Source: Opitutaceae bacterium (lineage in GTDB: Bacteria > Verrucomicrobiota > Verrucomicrobiae > Opitutales > Opitutaceae). Taken from it: DNA of 17,643 bases. Positions 8,210 through 15,192 of the stretch are shown in pieces. The position numbers and the translations under genes were made by a program. Location: positions 1 through 17,643 of the forward strand of contig JAISAX010000120.1 of assembly GCA_031266495.1 (NCBI GenBank), written 5' to 3'. The notes under the pieces are model-generated. The model ran no database searches. It was not told the origin of the DNA and saw only the letters and a list, made by a program, of their open reading frames with translations. Positions within the stretch are counted from its first letter, which is position 1. Every line of letters starts with the position of its first letter.

Positions 8210-9346
8210 ATGCCACTCCGAAAAATCCGGCACCTGTTTCTCGACCTCGACGGCACCCTCTACCGCGGAAACACGCTTCTGGCTCCGACACTTCCCTTTC
8301 TGGATACACTGGAAAAACGCAACCTCGGTTTCACCTTCCTCACCAACAACGCGACCAAAAGCCGCCGCGACTACCTCGCCCACCTCCGCGACCTCGGCAT
8401 CAACGCAACAGACGCCCAACTCTGCACCTCCGCCCACGCGGCCCTGCATTACCTGCGCCGGACGCTGCCCGGCGTCCGCCGCCTCCTCCTGCTCGGCTCC
8501 CCCGGCCTCGCTCGGGAACTGGCTGAATCCGGTTATGAAATCTCGGATACGCCGGAAGCCGTGCTCGTCAGTTGGGACCCGCGCGTGACCTTCGACGAAA
8601 TCTGCCACGCCGCCTGGTGGATTGCCCGCGGCCTCCCCTACATCGCCACGCATCCCGATGCGACATGTCCCACCGACCGACCGCACCGCCTGATGCTCGA
8701 ATGCGGTTCCATCTGCGCCGCCATCGCCAACGCCACCGGACGCCACCCCGACAAAATCACGGGCAAACCCGATCCCCTCATGGTGCACTCCGTGATGGAA
8801 CAACAAAACCTGCGCCCCGACCAGGTGCTCGTGGTCGGCGACCGCCTGGATACCGACATGGCGCTCGCCCGCAACATCGGCTCCCCTGGCGCCCTCGTGC
8901 TCACCGGTTGCACCGATGCCGCCGCCGCCGCCAGCACCCCGCATCCGCCGGACATTGTTTTCACCGACATCGGCCAGGTAACGCGCCTCCTTCCCGATAC
9001 ATCGCCCTCCCCCTCCCCCCCCCCTCTCTCTCCACACACACATGCCATTCCGCCACCTGTTATCGACCAGCCTGTTGTTGATTATCACCACCACACCATC
9101 AACCGCCACGGAAACAAAAATCACCATGAGCCACCGGACACCCACGCTCCTCTTTGCCCACCGCGGAGCATCGCACGATGCGCCCGAAAACACCCTTGCT
9201 GCGTATGCCACCGGATGGGAGCAACAGGCCGACGGTCTCGAACTCGACATCCATCTCACCGCCGACGGGCGGATCCTCCTCATGCACGATGCCGACACCC
9301 GGCGCACCACCTCCGTCGCCGGCAAAATCTCCGCGCAAACTTTTGA
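8210..9346 (+). CDS. HAD-IIA family (NagD-like) phosphatase with an aberrant C-terminal extension
   Basis: This is a probable cytoplasmic sugar-phosphate or nucleotide phosphatase of the haloacid dehalogenase superfamily. All motifs are present: I, DLDGT (Asp12 nucleophile, Asp14); II, TNNA (Thr45); III, GKPDP (Lys186); IV, GDRLDTD (Asp211, Asp216). The cap between motifs II and III fits subclass IIA. The conserved protein ends near residue 263 (about nt 9000), which matches family length. The frame has no stop there and continues through a C10 run (9015-9024) for about 115 non-conserved, Pro/His/Arg-rich residues, overlapping the next gene out of frame. With one C more the frame would stop at 9081; with one C fewer it would fuse to the GDPD gene. 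The ATG lies 17 nt after the glycosidase stop, suggesting co-transcription. The frame is also open upstream of 8210, but only as a shadow of the glycosidase. Confidence 0.85.
   Translation: MPLRKIRHLFLDLDGTLYRGNTLLAPTLPFLDTLEKRNLGFTFLTNNATKSRRDYLAHLRDLGINATDAQLCTSAHAALHYLRRTLPGVRRLLLLGSPGLARELAESGYEISDTPEAVLVSWDPRVTFDEICHAAWWIARGLPYIATHPDATCPTDRPHRLMLECGSICAAIANATGRHPDKITGKPDPLMVHSVMEQQNLRPDQVLVVGDRLDTDMALARNIGSPGALVLTGCTDAAAAASTPHPPDIVFTDIGQVTRLLPDTSPSPSPPPLSPHTHAIPPPVIDQPVVDYHHHTINRHGNKNHHEPPDTHAPLCPPRSIARCARKHPCCVCHRMGATGRRSRTRHPSHRRRADPPHARCRHPAHHLRRRQNLRANF
9015..9024 (+). repeat. C10 run at the HAD/GDPD junction
   Basis: Ten cytosines lie 15 nt after the last conserved HAD residues and 17 nt before the GDPD start codon. 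Their length sets whether the HAD frame stops, runs on, or fuses with GDPD. Confidence 0.7.
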
Positions 9347-9866
9347 CGAACTCCGCAGACTGGACGCCGGCGCATGGAAAGGCGCGACATGGACAGGCCA
9401 GCGCATCCCCACGCTCGACGAAGCCCTCGCCACCGCTCCGGCGGGCAAACAAGTGATCATCGAAATCAAGTGCGGCCCCGGGATCATCCCCGCGCTCAAG
9501 GACTCCATCGAAAAATCAGGCAAACCCTCCGGTGAACTGCTCTTTCACTGCTTCACATTCGAGACCATCTGCGCCGCCAAACAAGCCATGCCGCGCATTC
9601 GCGCCTGCTGGCTCGTGAACCCCACCCCCGACACCGACCTCCTCCCGCTCCTGGAAAAAGCCCGTGCCGCCGGCCTCGACGCTTTCAATCCGAACGTAAA
9701 CGCCCGCATCGACGAGCAACTCGTCACCCAAGCCCATGCCAGCAACATGGGGATTTTTGTCTGGACGGTGAACGACCCCGACGCCGCCCGCCGTCTGACA
9801 TCCCTCGGTGTTGACGGCATCCTCACCGACCGCCCCGGCTGGATGCGCGTCCAGTTGCTGAAATAA
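9042..9866 (+). CDS. Glycerophosphodiester phosphodiesterase, probably exported
   Basis: The 274-residue enzyme of the GDPD family hydrolyses glycerophosphodiesters to an alcohol and glycerol 3-phosphate. Catalytic and metal-binding residues are visible: His40-Arg41 (AHRGAS), PENT at 48-51, Glu67 and Asp69 (ELDIHLTADG), His82-Asp83 (LLMHD), then IPTLDEA, IIEIK and VWTVND, ending GVDGILTDRPG. The first 23 residues (MPFRHLLSTSLLLIITTTPS...) look like a Sec signal peptide, so periplasmic action is likely. If translation instead began at ATG 9126 (MSHRTPTLLFAHRG) the enzyme would be cytoplasmic, as UgpQ is. The leader before 9042 is pyrimidine-rich with no Shine-Dalgarno site. It follows the HAD phosphatase closely, and a C15 tract lies 42 nt after its stop. 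Confidence 0.92.
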   Translation: MPFRHLLSTSLLLIITTTPSTATETKITMSHRTPTLLFAHRGASHDAPENTLAAYATGWEQQADGLELDIHLTADGRILLMHDADTRRTTSVAGKISAQTFDELRRLDAGAWKGATWTGQRIPTLDEALATAPAGKQVIIEIKCGPGIIPALKDSIEKSGKPSGELLFHCFTFETICAAKQAMPRIRACWLVNPTPDTDLLPLLEKARAAGLDAFNPNVNARIDEQLVTQAHASNMGIFVWTVNDPDAARRLTSLGVDGILTDRPGWMRVQLLK

Positions 9867-10072
9867 CTCCCGCCTCCTCCCGCCTCCCTCTGCCTCCCAT
9901 CATCACCTCCCCCCCCCCCCCCCTGCCGCCCACCCGCGACCAAGTGCATTGCCGCCCAACACGCCTGGCATCGTTTGCTCTGCTCACCTGTCCATCGTCG
10001 GTCTGTCGCCGACGGACAACCAACAACCAACACCCAACACCCACCACCTGACAAAATCCCGGTGCTCTCTCC
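9867..10072 (+). other. Intergenic region with C15 tract, hairpin and CAA-rich leader
   Basis: These 206 bp contain a pyrimidine-rich stretch, a run of fifteen cytosines (9909-9923), a moderate hairpin (CGTCGG at 9996-10001, CCGACG at 10009-10014, 7-nt loop) and a CAACCAACACCC-type simple leader before the GH130 start. No gene is supported. The C-tract may mark the end of the GDPD transcript. Confidence 0.6.
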
Positions 10073-11063
10073 ATGAAAATCCATACCAATCCCCTTCCCG
10101 GCATCCCCTGGCAACCGCGACCGGCGGGCAACTCCGACCTGATGTGGCGTTACGACGCCAACCCGGTCATCGGACGCCGCCCGTTGCCCCGCGTCACGGG
10201 CATCTACAACTCCGCGGTTGTCCCGTGGCGCGGCGGCTTTGCCGGCGTCTTCCGCACCGAAGGCATGGACCGCATCCCGCACCTCCACGTCGGGCGCAGC
10301 GCGGACGGGTTCACGTTCGTGTTTGAACAAAACCCCATTGCCTTCCGTCACGAAAACGGCGCCGCCGGGATCGGCCAGATGGAATACGCCTACGACCCGC
10401 GCGTCACGGAAATCGAAGGCATCCACTACGTGACATGGTGCAACGGATACCACGGCCCCACCATCGGCATCGCCCGCACCACGGATTTCGAAACCTTCGG
10501 GCAACTCGAAAACGCCTTCCTCCCCTACAATCGCAACGGCGTGCTTTTCCCCAGAAAAATCAGTGGCAACTACATCATACTCAGCCGGCCCCTCCGACAC
10601 CGGTCACACGCCCTTCGGGGACATTTTTACGAGCGAAAGTCTCGACATGATTCATTGGGGCCGTCACCGCCACGTCATCGGCAAGGGCGGCCCCTGGTGG
10701 CAGGGCGTCAAGATCGGCGCCGGCCCCTCGCCCATCGAAACGGATGAAGGCTGGCTGCTCTTTTATCACGGCGTCACCTCGACCTGCAACGGCTTCGTTT
10801 ACGCGATGAGCGCCATGCTGCTCGATCTTGAAAATCCCTCGCGCGTCATTGCCTGCGCGCGCGAGGCGCTGCTGTGCCCGGAGGCTCCGTATGAACTTTC
10901 CGGATTCGTCCCCGGCGTTTGTTTCCCCGTCGGTTGCCTCTGTGATTCAAATACGGGAAACATCGCCCTCTACTACGGCGCGGCGGACACCGTTACCGCA
11001 ATATGCTTTTGCAACGCGCACGAGGTGATCCGGTTCATCAAGGACAATCCGCTAAAAAATTGA
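10073..11063 (+). pseudogene. GH130-type beta-mannoside phosphorylase, split by a one-base frameshift
   Basis: GH130 enzymes cleave beta-1,4- or beta-1,2-mannosides with phosphate, giving mannose 1-phosphate. The 5' part (10073 to about 10590) has YDPRV, whose Asp108 matches the family's catalytic acid, and then NGVLFPRKISGNY and ILSRP. The family pattern continues in another frame: SDTGHTPFGDIF, WWQGVKIGAGPSPIET, GWLLFYHGV, CNGFVYAMSAMLLDL and YYGAADT, ending at 11063. Removing one C from the CCCC at 10589-10592 restores ILSRPSDTGHTPFGD. The joined protein is about 330 residues, normal for the family. There is no signal peptide, so it would act in the cytoplasm on imported oligosaccharides. 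The shift may be a real mutation or a sequencing error; the rest of the gene shows no decay, which favours a recent event or an error. Confidence 0.88.
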
Positions 11064-11117
11064 CATCCGCGAGCGCCACCGTTGCCTGATTTTCCGTCAT
11101 TGAAAAAATCAAACGAA

Positions 11118-12281
11118 ATGGATTGTCGAAAATTCATCCTGTTCAAGGGAACTCCCGCCGTCTTCGCCCCGACGGAAAACAGCATCACCGTCAGCATTCC
11201 CCTCTCCGCTCCCGCCCTGGCGTGGATCGAATATGGCGAAACGCCCCAACCGGACGCCATCGCCCGCGCCGACTCCTTCGGGTTTGTGCCGCATGACGAT
11301 TCCGTCGTAAAAATACGGATACGAAACCTGAAGCCGGCAACCCGTTATTACTGGCGCTGCGTTGTCAAACCGGCGCTACCCTATATCGGCAATCCGGATA
11401 CTGTCATGTCAGGGAACCCGGAAGAAATCCGCTCGAAAATTTACACGACAAAGACACTCTCCCCACGTGCGCCGGAAACCCGTTTTTCCGTCTGGAACGA
11501 CACCCACGATAACCACGAGATCATCCGCGCGCTCCACGCCGCGCGCAGGGGCGATGACGATTTTCTCCTGTGGAATGGGGACATGAGCAACAACGTCAAC
11601 GACCGCAGCCTGCTTGCTCCCCTGTATGTCTGTCCCCCCGGTATCGATCTCGCCGACGGCCCCCCGATCCTTGTCACCCGGGGCAATCACGACGTGCGCG
11701 GACTGTGGGCCAGCAAAATGTCCGATTATGTGGAGTATCCCGACGGACCGCGCCCCTGGTATGCGTTTCGCAGCGGCCCGGTCGGTATCATCGCTCTCGA
11801 TACCGGAGAGGACAAACCCGACGCACACCGGAGTTTTCGCGGAGTCGCGGCCTTCGAGCCGCTCATCCGCGCACAGGCCGCCTGGCTGGATGAAATCATC
11901 CGCCGGCCCGATCTGCGCGACGCGCCCTACCGGCTGGTCATTTGTCATATCCCGCTGCGCTGGATCGACGAAACGCCTCCCGATTATGCCGGCAAGGGCT
12001 TCGACCACGTCAGCCTGAGAGGACGGCTTGCGTGGCACGATGCCCTGGTTCGCTGGGGCGCGCAGGTTGTCATATCCGGCCACACGCATGACCATGCCTG
12101 GTTGCCGCCCACCCGGCAGTTCCCTTACGGCCAGCTCGTGGGAGGCGGTCCTCAGGCGGAGGTGGCAACGCTCACCCGTGTCCACGCCAGCCCCGACCGC
12201 CTCAATCTGCGGATGGCCCGGTTGCAGGACGGGACCACATTACAGGATCTGAATTTCAAGCCGTTGGTGAAAATAGCGTAA
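11118..12281 (+). CDS. Calcineurin-like metallophosphoesterase with N-terminal fibronectin-like domain
   Basis: The 387-residue protein has all five metallophosphatase blocks: Asp128-x-His130 (NDTHDN), Gly154-Asp155 (WNGDMSNN), Gly189-Asn190-His191-Asp192, His277 (ICHIPLRW) and Gly321-His322-Thr323-His324 (SGHTHDH). Residues 10-115 resemble the fibronectin-like domain of purple acid phosphatases (ALAWIEYG ... IRNLKPATRYYWRC). It should be a dinuclear-metal phosphomonoesterase or phosphodiesterase; the substrate is unknown. No signal peptide is visible. ATG 11118 was chosen because the longer TTG start at 11082 adds only unconserved residues. It lies about 55 bp after the GH130 gene, so the two may be co-transcribed. 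Confidence 0.9.
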   Translation: MDCRKFILFKGTPAVFAPTENSITVSIPLSAPALAWIEYGETPQPDAIARADSFGFVPHDDSVVKIRIRNLKPATRYYWRCVVKPALPYIGNPDTVMSGNPEEIRSKIYTTKTLSPRAPETRFSVWNDTHDNHEIIRALHAARRGDDDFLLWNGDMSNNVNDRSLLAPLYVCPPGIDLADGPPILVTRGNHDVRGLWASKMSDYVEYPDGPRPWYAFRSGPVGIIALDTGEDKPDAHRSFRGVAAFEPLIRAQAAWLDEIIRRPDLRDAPYRLVICHIPLRWIDETPPDYAGKGFDHVSLRGRLAWHDALVRWGAQVVISGHTHDHAWLPPTRQFPYGQLVGGGPQAEVATLTRVHASPDRLNLRMARLQDGTTLQDLNFKPLVKIA

Positions 12282-12579
12282 GACGGCAAAACCCTATCCG
12301 GAGCCTCTGGTACTTTTATGCGGTTTGCTTTGCCCGGTTTTTACAGGAATGAGCGGCTCCGGTTCGTCATGCATCAGGTCGCAGTTGAGGCGTCCTCCGA
12401 TAGCAACTACAACGTGATCCCTCTGGATCGGCCTTCTTCGTAACATCATCGTCTTATGGGCCTTCCACTCCGTTATCCTTTGGTTAACCGGCCGCCCGTA
12501 AGAAGTTTCCATAAAATAACCGTTCGCGCCTGCAAATACACATTCCGGATTTCGGACAGCAGGCCGCGGCCTTGGTCGC
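12282..12579. other. Convergent intergenic region without a supported gene
   Basis: These 298 bp separate the metallophosphoesterase from the convergent LacI gene. They contain a widely spaced perfect inverted repeat, CCGGAGCC (12298-12305) and GGCTCCGG (12355-12362), with a 49-nt loop. A 72-codon minus-strand frame (12294-12512) has no recognisable motif, and I do not call it a gene. The composition is less GC- and C-biased than its surroundings, so a decayed gene or mobile remnant is possible. Confidence 0.5.
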
Positions 12580-13674
12580 TCATGCCGTTCTCATCAACGG
12601 CCCCGTGCTTTCACGCCAGACGACATGTTGCGGCCAATCGATTTTGCGTGGCCTGCCCGTCCCGCCGCCCTCGATCTCATCGACAAGCAACTGCACCGCG
12701 GACTGGCCGATTCCGACTTCATCAATCGCAAATGTCGTCAGCGCCGGCTTCGCTGTCGCGCACAATGGATAATCTCCCGACCCCACGACGCTCATGGCGT
12801 CCGGCACCCGAAGCCCCCGCTGCGACAGTTCACACATCGCGCCAAGCGCCATCCAGTCGTTGCCAAAAATCACCGCCGTCGGCGGATCGTCCTGCTCGCA
12901 AAACCGTTCGACCGCCTCGCGCCCGCCCGACAAATCGTCGGCCAGTCCCTCCAGCATCAATGCTGGATCCGGTTCGATGTTCACATACTCCATCGCCGCC
13001 ATCCACGCCCGGTAACGATCCATCATCGTCGGAAATTTTCTTTGTGTCAGCGCCACGCCGATCCGCCGGTGCCCCCAGGCTGCCAACCGCAGCACCACTT
13101 CGCGAAACACACTCGCTGACCGCGAACACAGACTCGACACGCCCAGCCGCGCCACGCTCTCGTTGATCGCCGCCATCGGCACCCCCGCCTCCCGGATCAA
13201 CTCCACCACCCGCGTCGGCGGATACCCCGCCAGGAGCACTCCATCCACGCGGTTCTGCGCGACAATCGCCGGCAATGTCACGCGCTCCCTGTCGGGCGCG
13301 ATGAACTCCACATTCATGTGCAATCCGCGCTTTGTCGCCGCCCGCTCCACCATCCAGAGCAGGCGTTGCAAATACGGATTGCCGGCGCGTTCCGTCGGCA
13401 GAAGCAGCGCGATGGCCCGCGTCCGTTTCCCGCGCAATGGACGCGGACGATACCCGATTTTTTCCGCGATTTTCCTGATCGCCTCCACCCGTTCCCGGCT
13501 GATGCGAGGATCGCCGCGCAAGCTCCGCGACGCCGTGCTCACATCTACCCCCGCCATCTTCGCCAGATCGCGCAATGACAACCCCGGCTGCGCCACCGTA
13601 CATTCCCCCGCACTGCCTGCCGAAGACGCGCGCGCCGTCATTCCTTTACGAGTTTGCTTGCGGATTTTTTTCAT
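12580..13674 (-). CDS. LacI-family transcriptional regulator
   Basis: The protein has about 364 residues from the ATG at 13674. A basic, low-complexity N-terminus of about 30 residues precedes a LacI HTH (about 32-54: LSLRDLAKMAGVDVSTASRS), the hinge region (RISRERVEAIRKIAEKIGYRP) and a sugar-binding sensor domain (RTRAIALLLPTE ... GVLLAGYPPTRVVELI ... AVIFGNDWMALGAMCEL). The 13674 start has a GGCGGAAAG sequence directly upstream, and a longer TTG start at 13737 lacks support. The N-terminal basic extension before the HTH is longer than usual. It is divergent from the EEP/PEP-CTERM/glycosidase series and about 230 bp from a palindromic operator candidate at 13906. It probably represses that series in response to a sugar; the ligand is unknown. 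Confidence 0.93.
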   Translation of the reverse strand: MKKIRKQTRKGMTARASSAGSAGECTVAQPGLSLRDLAKMAGVDVSTASRSLRGDPRISRERVEAIRKIAEKIGYRPRPLRGKRTRAIALLLPTERAGNPYLQRLLWMVERAATKRGLHMNVEFIAPDRERVTLPAIVAQNRVDGVLLAGYPPTRVVELIREAGVPMAAINESVARLGVSSLCSRSASVFREVVLRLAAWGHRRIGVALTQRKFPTMMDRYRAWMAAMEYVNIEPDPALMLEGLADDLSGGREAVERFCEQDDPPTAVIFGNDWMALGAMCELSQRGLRVPDAMSVVGSGDYPLCATAKPALTTFAIDEVGIGQSAVQLLVDEIEGGGTGRPRKIDWPQHVVWRESTGPLMRTA

Positions 13675-13905
13675 CTTTCCGCCGAGCCTATGCGCGCCAG
13701 CCGCCACCTTGCAATTGTTGCGCCTGTTCCGATGCAAAAATCTTTTCGATCACGCAAGCGCATCCAGGTCAGAATGATCGTAAACAACACAGGGTTGGCC
13801 CCCGTTCCTCCCCCCCCCCTCCCCCCCTGCCGCACACACACCGAATGGCCGGACCGATTCTTGTCCACCAAGCGGCATGAAAATCAAAAACAAATGGCTT
13901 TATAT
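13675..13905. other. Divergent intergenic region with C10 and C7 tracts
   Basis: No gene is supported here. The stretch carries two adjacent C-runs (13810-13819 and 13821-13827, separated by one T) and then an AT-richer segment (about 13877-13906) ending TTTATATT, which resembles a -10 element just before the palindrome. It probably contains the LacI-gene promoter and that of the rightward genes. Confidence 0.5.
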
Positions 13906-13922
13906 TGTGCAACTATTGCACA
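13906..13922. promoter_or_regulatory. 17-bp palindromic operator candidate
   Basis: TGTGCAA-CTA-TTGCACA is a perfect inverted repeat (7-bp arms, 3-bp spacer) flanked by ATAT on both sides. It sits directly after a TATATT -10-like element, where repressor binding would block a rightward promoter. Operators of LacI-family proteins have this general form, and a LacI gene is divergent from it. Binding is inferred. Confidence 0.55.
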
Positions 13923-13988
13923 CGATATTTTTCCATCCTGATCCATTCCGATGACATCCTCCCCCCGTCCGCACCTCCGCTCCACCGC

Positions 13989-14228
13989 CAGCCGGAACGC
14001 AACTGGCTCACCCTCGCCCTCTGGCTCAATGGCGAAAAAGCCGCTGAAACCCTCATCAAGACCGGCGCGCCCCTCATGCCTGCCTCCGGCCTCAACATCG
14101 GCACGTGGCGCGCTGCCGACTGGCGCTGGTTCAACGGACTCATCGACGAACTCGTGCTTTGGGATCGCGCCCTCTCCGCCACCGAAACCGCCACCCTTCG
14201 CTCCACCGCTCTCAACCCTCCCCTCTAA
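13989..14228 (+). pseudogene. Remnant of a LamG/concanavalin-A-like lectin domain (C-terminal end only)
   Basis: This frame encodes about 79 residues that match the last strands of a LamG-type jelly roll: LALWLNGEKAAET, then GLNIGTW, then FNGLIDELVLWDRALSATETATL. The final block (DGLIDE-[VL]-x(3)-RALS-x-x-E) is very typical of such domains. The N-terminal two thirds of the domain and any signal peptide are missing. The only start in frame is a TTG inside the operator palindrome. A deletion that joined the upstream promoter region to the 3' end of a larger gene explains this best. Confidence 0.7.
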
Positions 14229-14262
14229 AAAAAACCGGATTTCCCGGATACCGGACAAAAAA

Positions 14263-15192
14263 ATGAATAACGTCCCTCTCCCCCTGCGCTCCTCCCGTCC
14301 CGCCATTCGTGTAATGACATTCAACATACACTATGACACCGGACTGGACGGCCCCCATCCGAACAACTGGGCCAGCCGGCGCGCGCGTGTTGTCGAATCC
14401 ATCCGTCTCGGCGCTCCCGACATTGCCGGGCTGCAGGAACCCCTCCCTCACCAGGTCGCCGATCTTCAGACTGACCTCGGAGCCGATCATGAAATCATTG
14501 CCGCCTCCCGCACCGACGACCGGCTAGGAGGAGGCGAGCACATGGTGATTCTGTTCCGTCGCGCCTGCTTCGTGCTCCTGGACCATGGCTCCTTCTGGCT
14601 GTCCGAGACCCCTGCCATTCCCGGCAGCATCGGCTGGGATGCCTCCGCTCCGCGCCTGGCCCTGTGGACTTTGCTCCGTCCTGTCGTTCCCGGCATACAC
14701 ACCGATGTGCTCGTCTGCTGCACGCATCTCGATCATCTCGGTGCCGAAGCACGCCTTCACGGCGCCACTCTCGTCCGCCGCCACACCGCCGCTCTCGCGC
14801 AAGGCGTTCCCGTCATCATCATGGGTGACTTCAACGCCGAATCCCACGAAGCCCCTCACGCTGCGATGACAGACCCGCGGGACTCCATCTCCCCTCCCCT
14901 TTGCGATGTCACCCATGCCCCCCCCTGTGCCCTGAACGCCCGCCGCCCCACCTTTCGCGGCTTCACCGGTTACGGTGACGACGGGCGCCCTCGCCCTGCG
15001 GTCATCGATTTCATTTTTCACGACCCCCGGCTCGTCCCCGAAGGCTACGAGGTTATCGAACAACGCCACAACGGCTGCTATCCCTCCGACCACCTCCCTG
15101 CTGTCGCCACCTTGCGATTTCCCTCCGTTTCCCGGCCCGCGTTTGTCCAAAACCCGACAAGCCCTGTCACCCCGCGCTCTCTCCACCCATGA
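14263..15192 (+). CDS. Endonuclease/exonuclease/phosphatase (EEP) family protein
   Basis: The 309-residue protein has the EEP fold motifs: MTFNIHYDTG (Asn21), LQEP (Glu59, metal ligand), CTHLDHLG, MGDFNAE (Asp189, Asn191) and PSDHLPAVA (Asp276, His277). The family includes Mg-dependent phosphodiesterases and phosphatases acting on nucleic acids, inositol phosphates or sphingomyelin. The 309-residue single-domain form next to carbohydrate genes is common and usually uncharacterised. No signal peptide is visible. The ATG at 14263 follows an A-rich leader. The same frame is open back to 13951, but that part has no conservation and lies over the LamG remnant. The stop overlaps the start of the next gene by 4 bp (ATGA), indicating translational coupling. 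Confidence 0.9.
   Translation: MNNVPLPLRSSRPAIRVMTFNIHYDTGLDGPHPNNWASRRARVVESIRLGAPDIAGLQEPLPHQVADLQTDLGADHEIIAASRTDDRLGGGEHMVILFRRACFVLLDHGSFWLSETPAIPGSIGWDASAPRLALWTLLRPVVPGIHTDVLVCCTHLDHLGAEARLHGATLVRRHTAALAQGVPVIIMGDFNAESHEAPHAAMTDPRDSISPPLCDVTHAPPCALNARRPTFRGFTGYGDDGRPRPAVIDFIFHDPRLVPEGYEVIEQRHNGCYPSDHLPAVATLRFPSVSRPAFVQNPTSPVTPRSLHP

Noticed and set aside
4827..8309. A 1160-codon open frame on the minus strand opposite the large glycosidase
   Set aside because: It is Gly/Val/Glu-rich with no motif and mirrors the third-codon GC bias of the real plus-strand gene.
9545..10600. A 351-codon minus-strand frame across the GDPD and GH130 genes
   Set aside because: It spans two well-supported plus-strand genes and reads as low-complexity Gly/Arg-rich sequence.
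12294..12512. Small minus-strand open frame between the metallophosphoesterase and LacI genes
   Set aside because: It has 72 codons with no recognisable motif, ribosome site or partner; kept only as part of the intergenic description.
13951..14262. Upstream extension of the EEP frame
   Set aside because: It is Ser/Pro/Ala-rich and unconserved; the EEP family begins just before MTFNIHYD, and the other frame here encodes the LamG remnant.
14229..14262. CCGG-containing inverted segments between the LamG remnant and the EEP gene considered as a terminator
   Set aside because: The arms are only four bases and flanked by A-runs, too weak to call.
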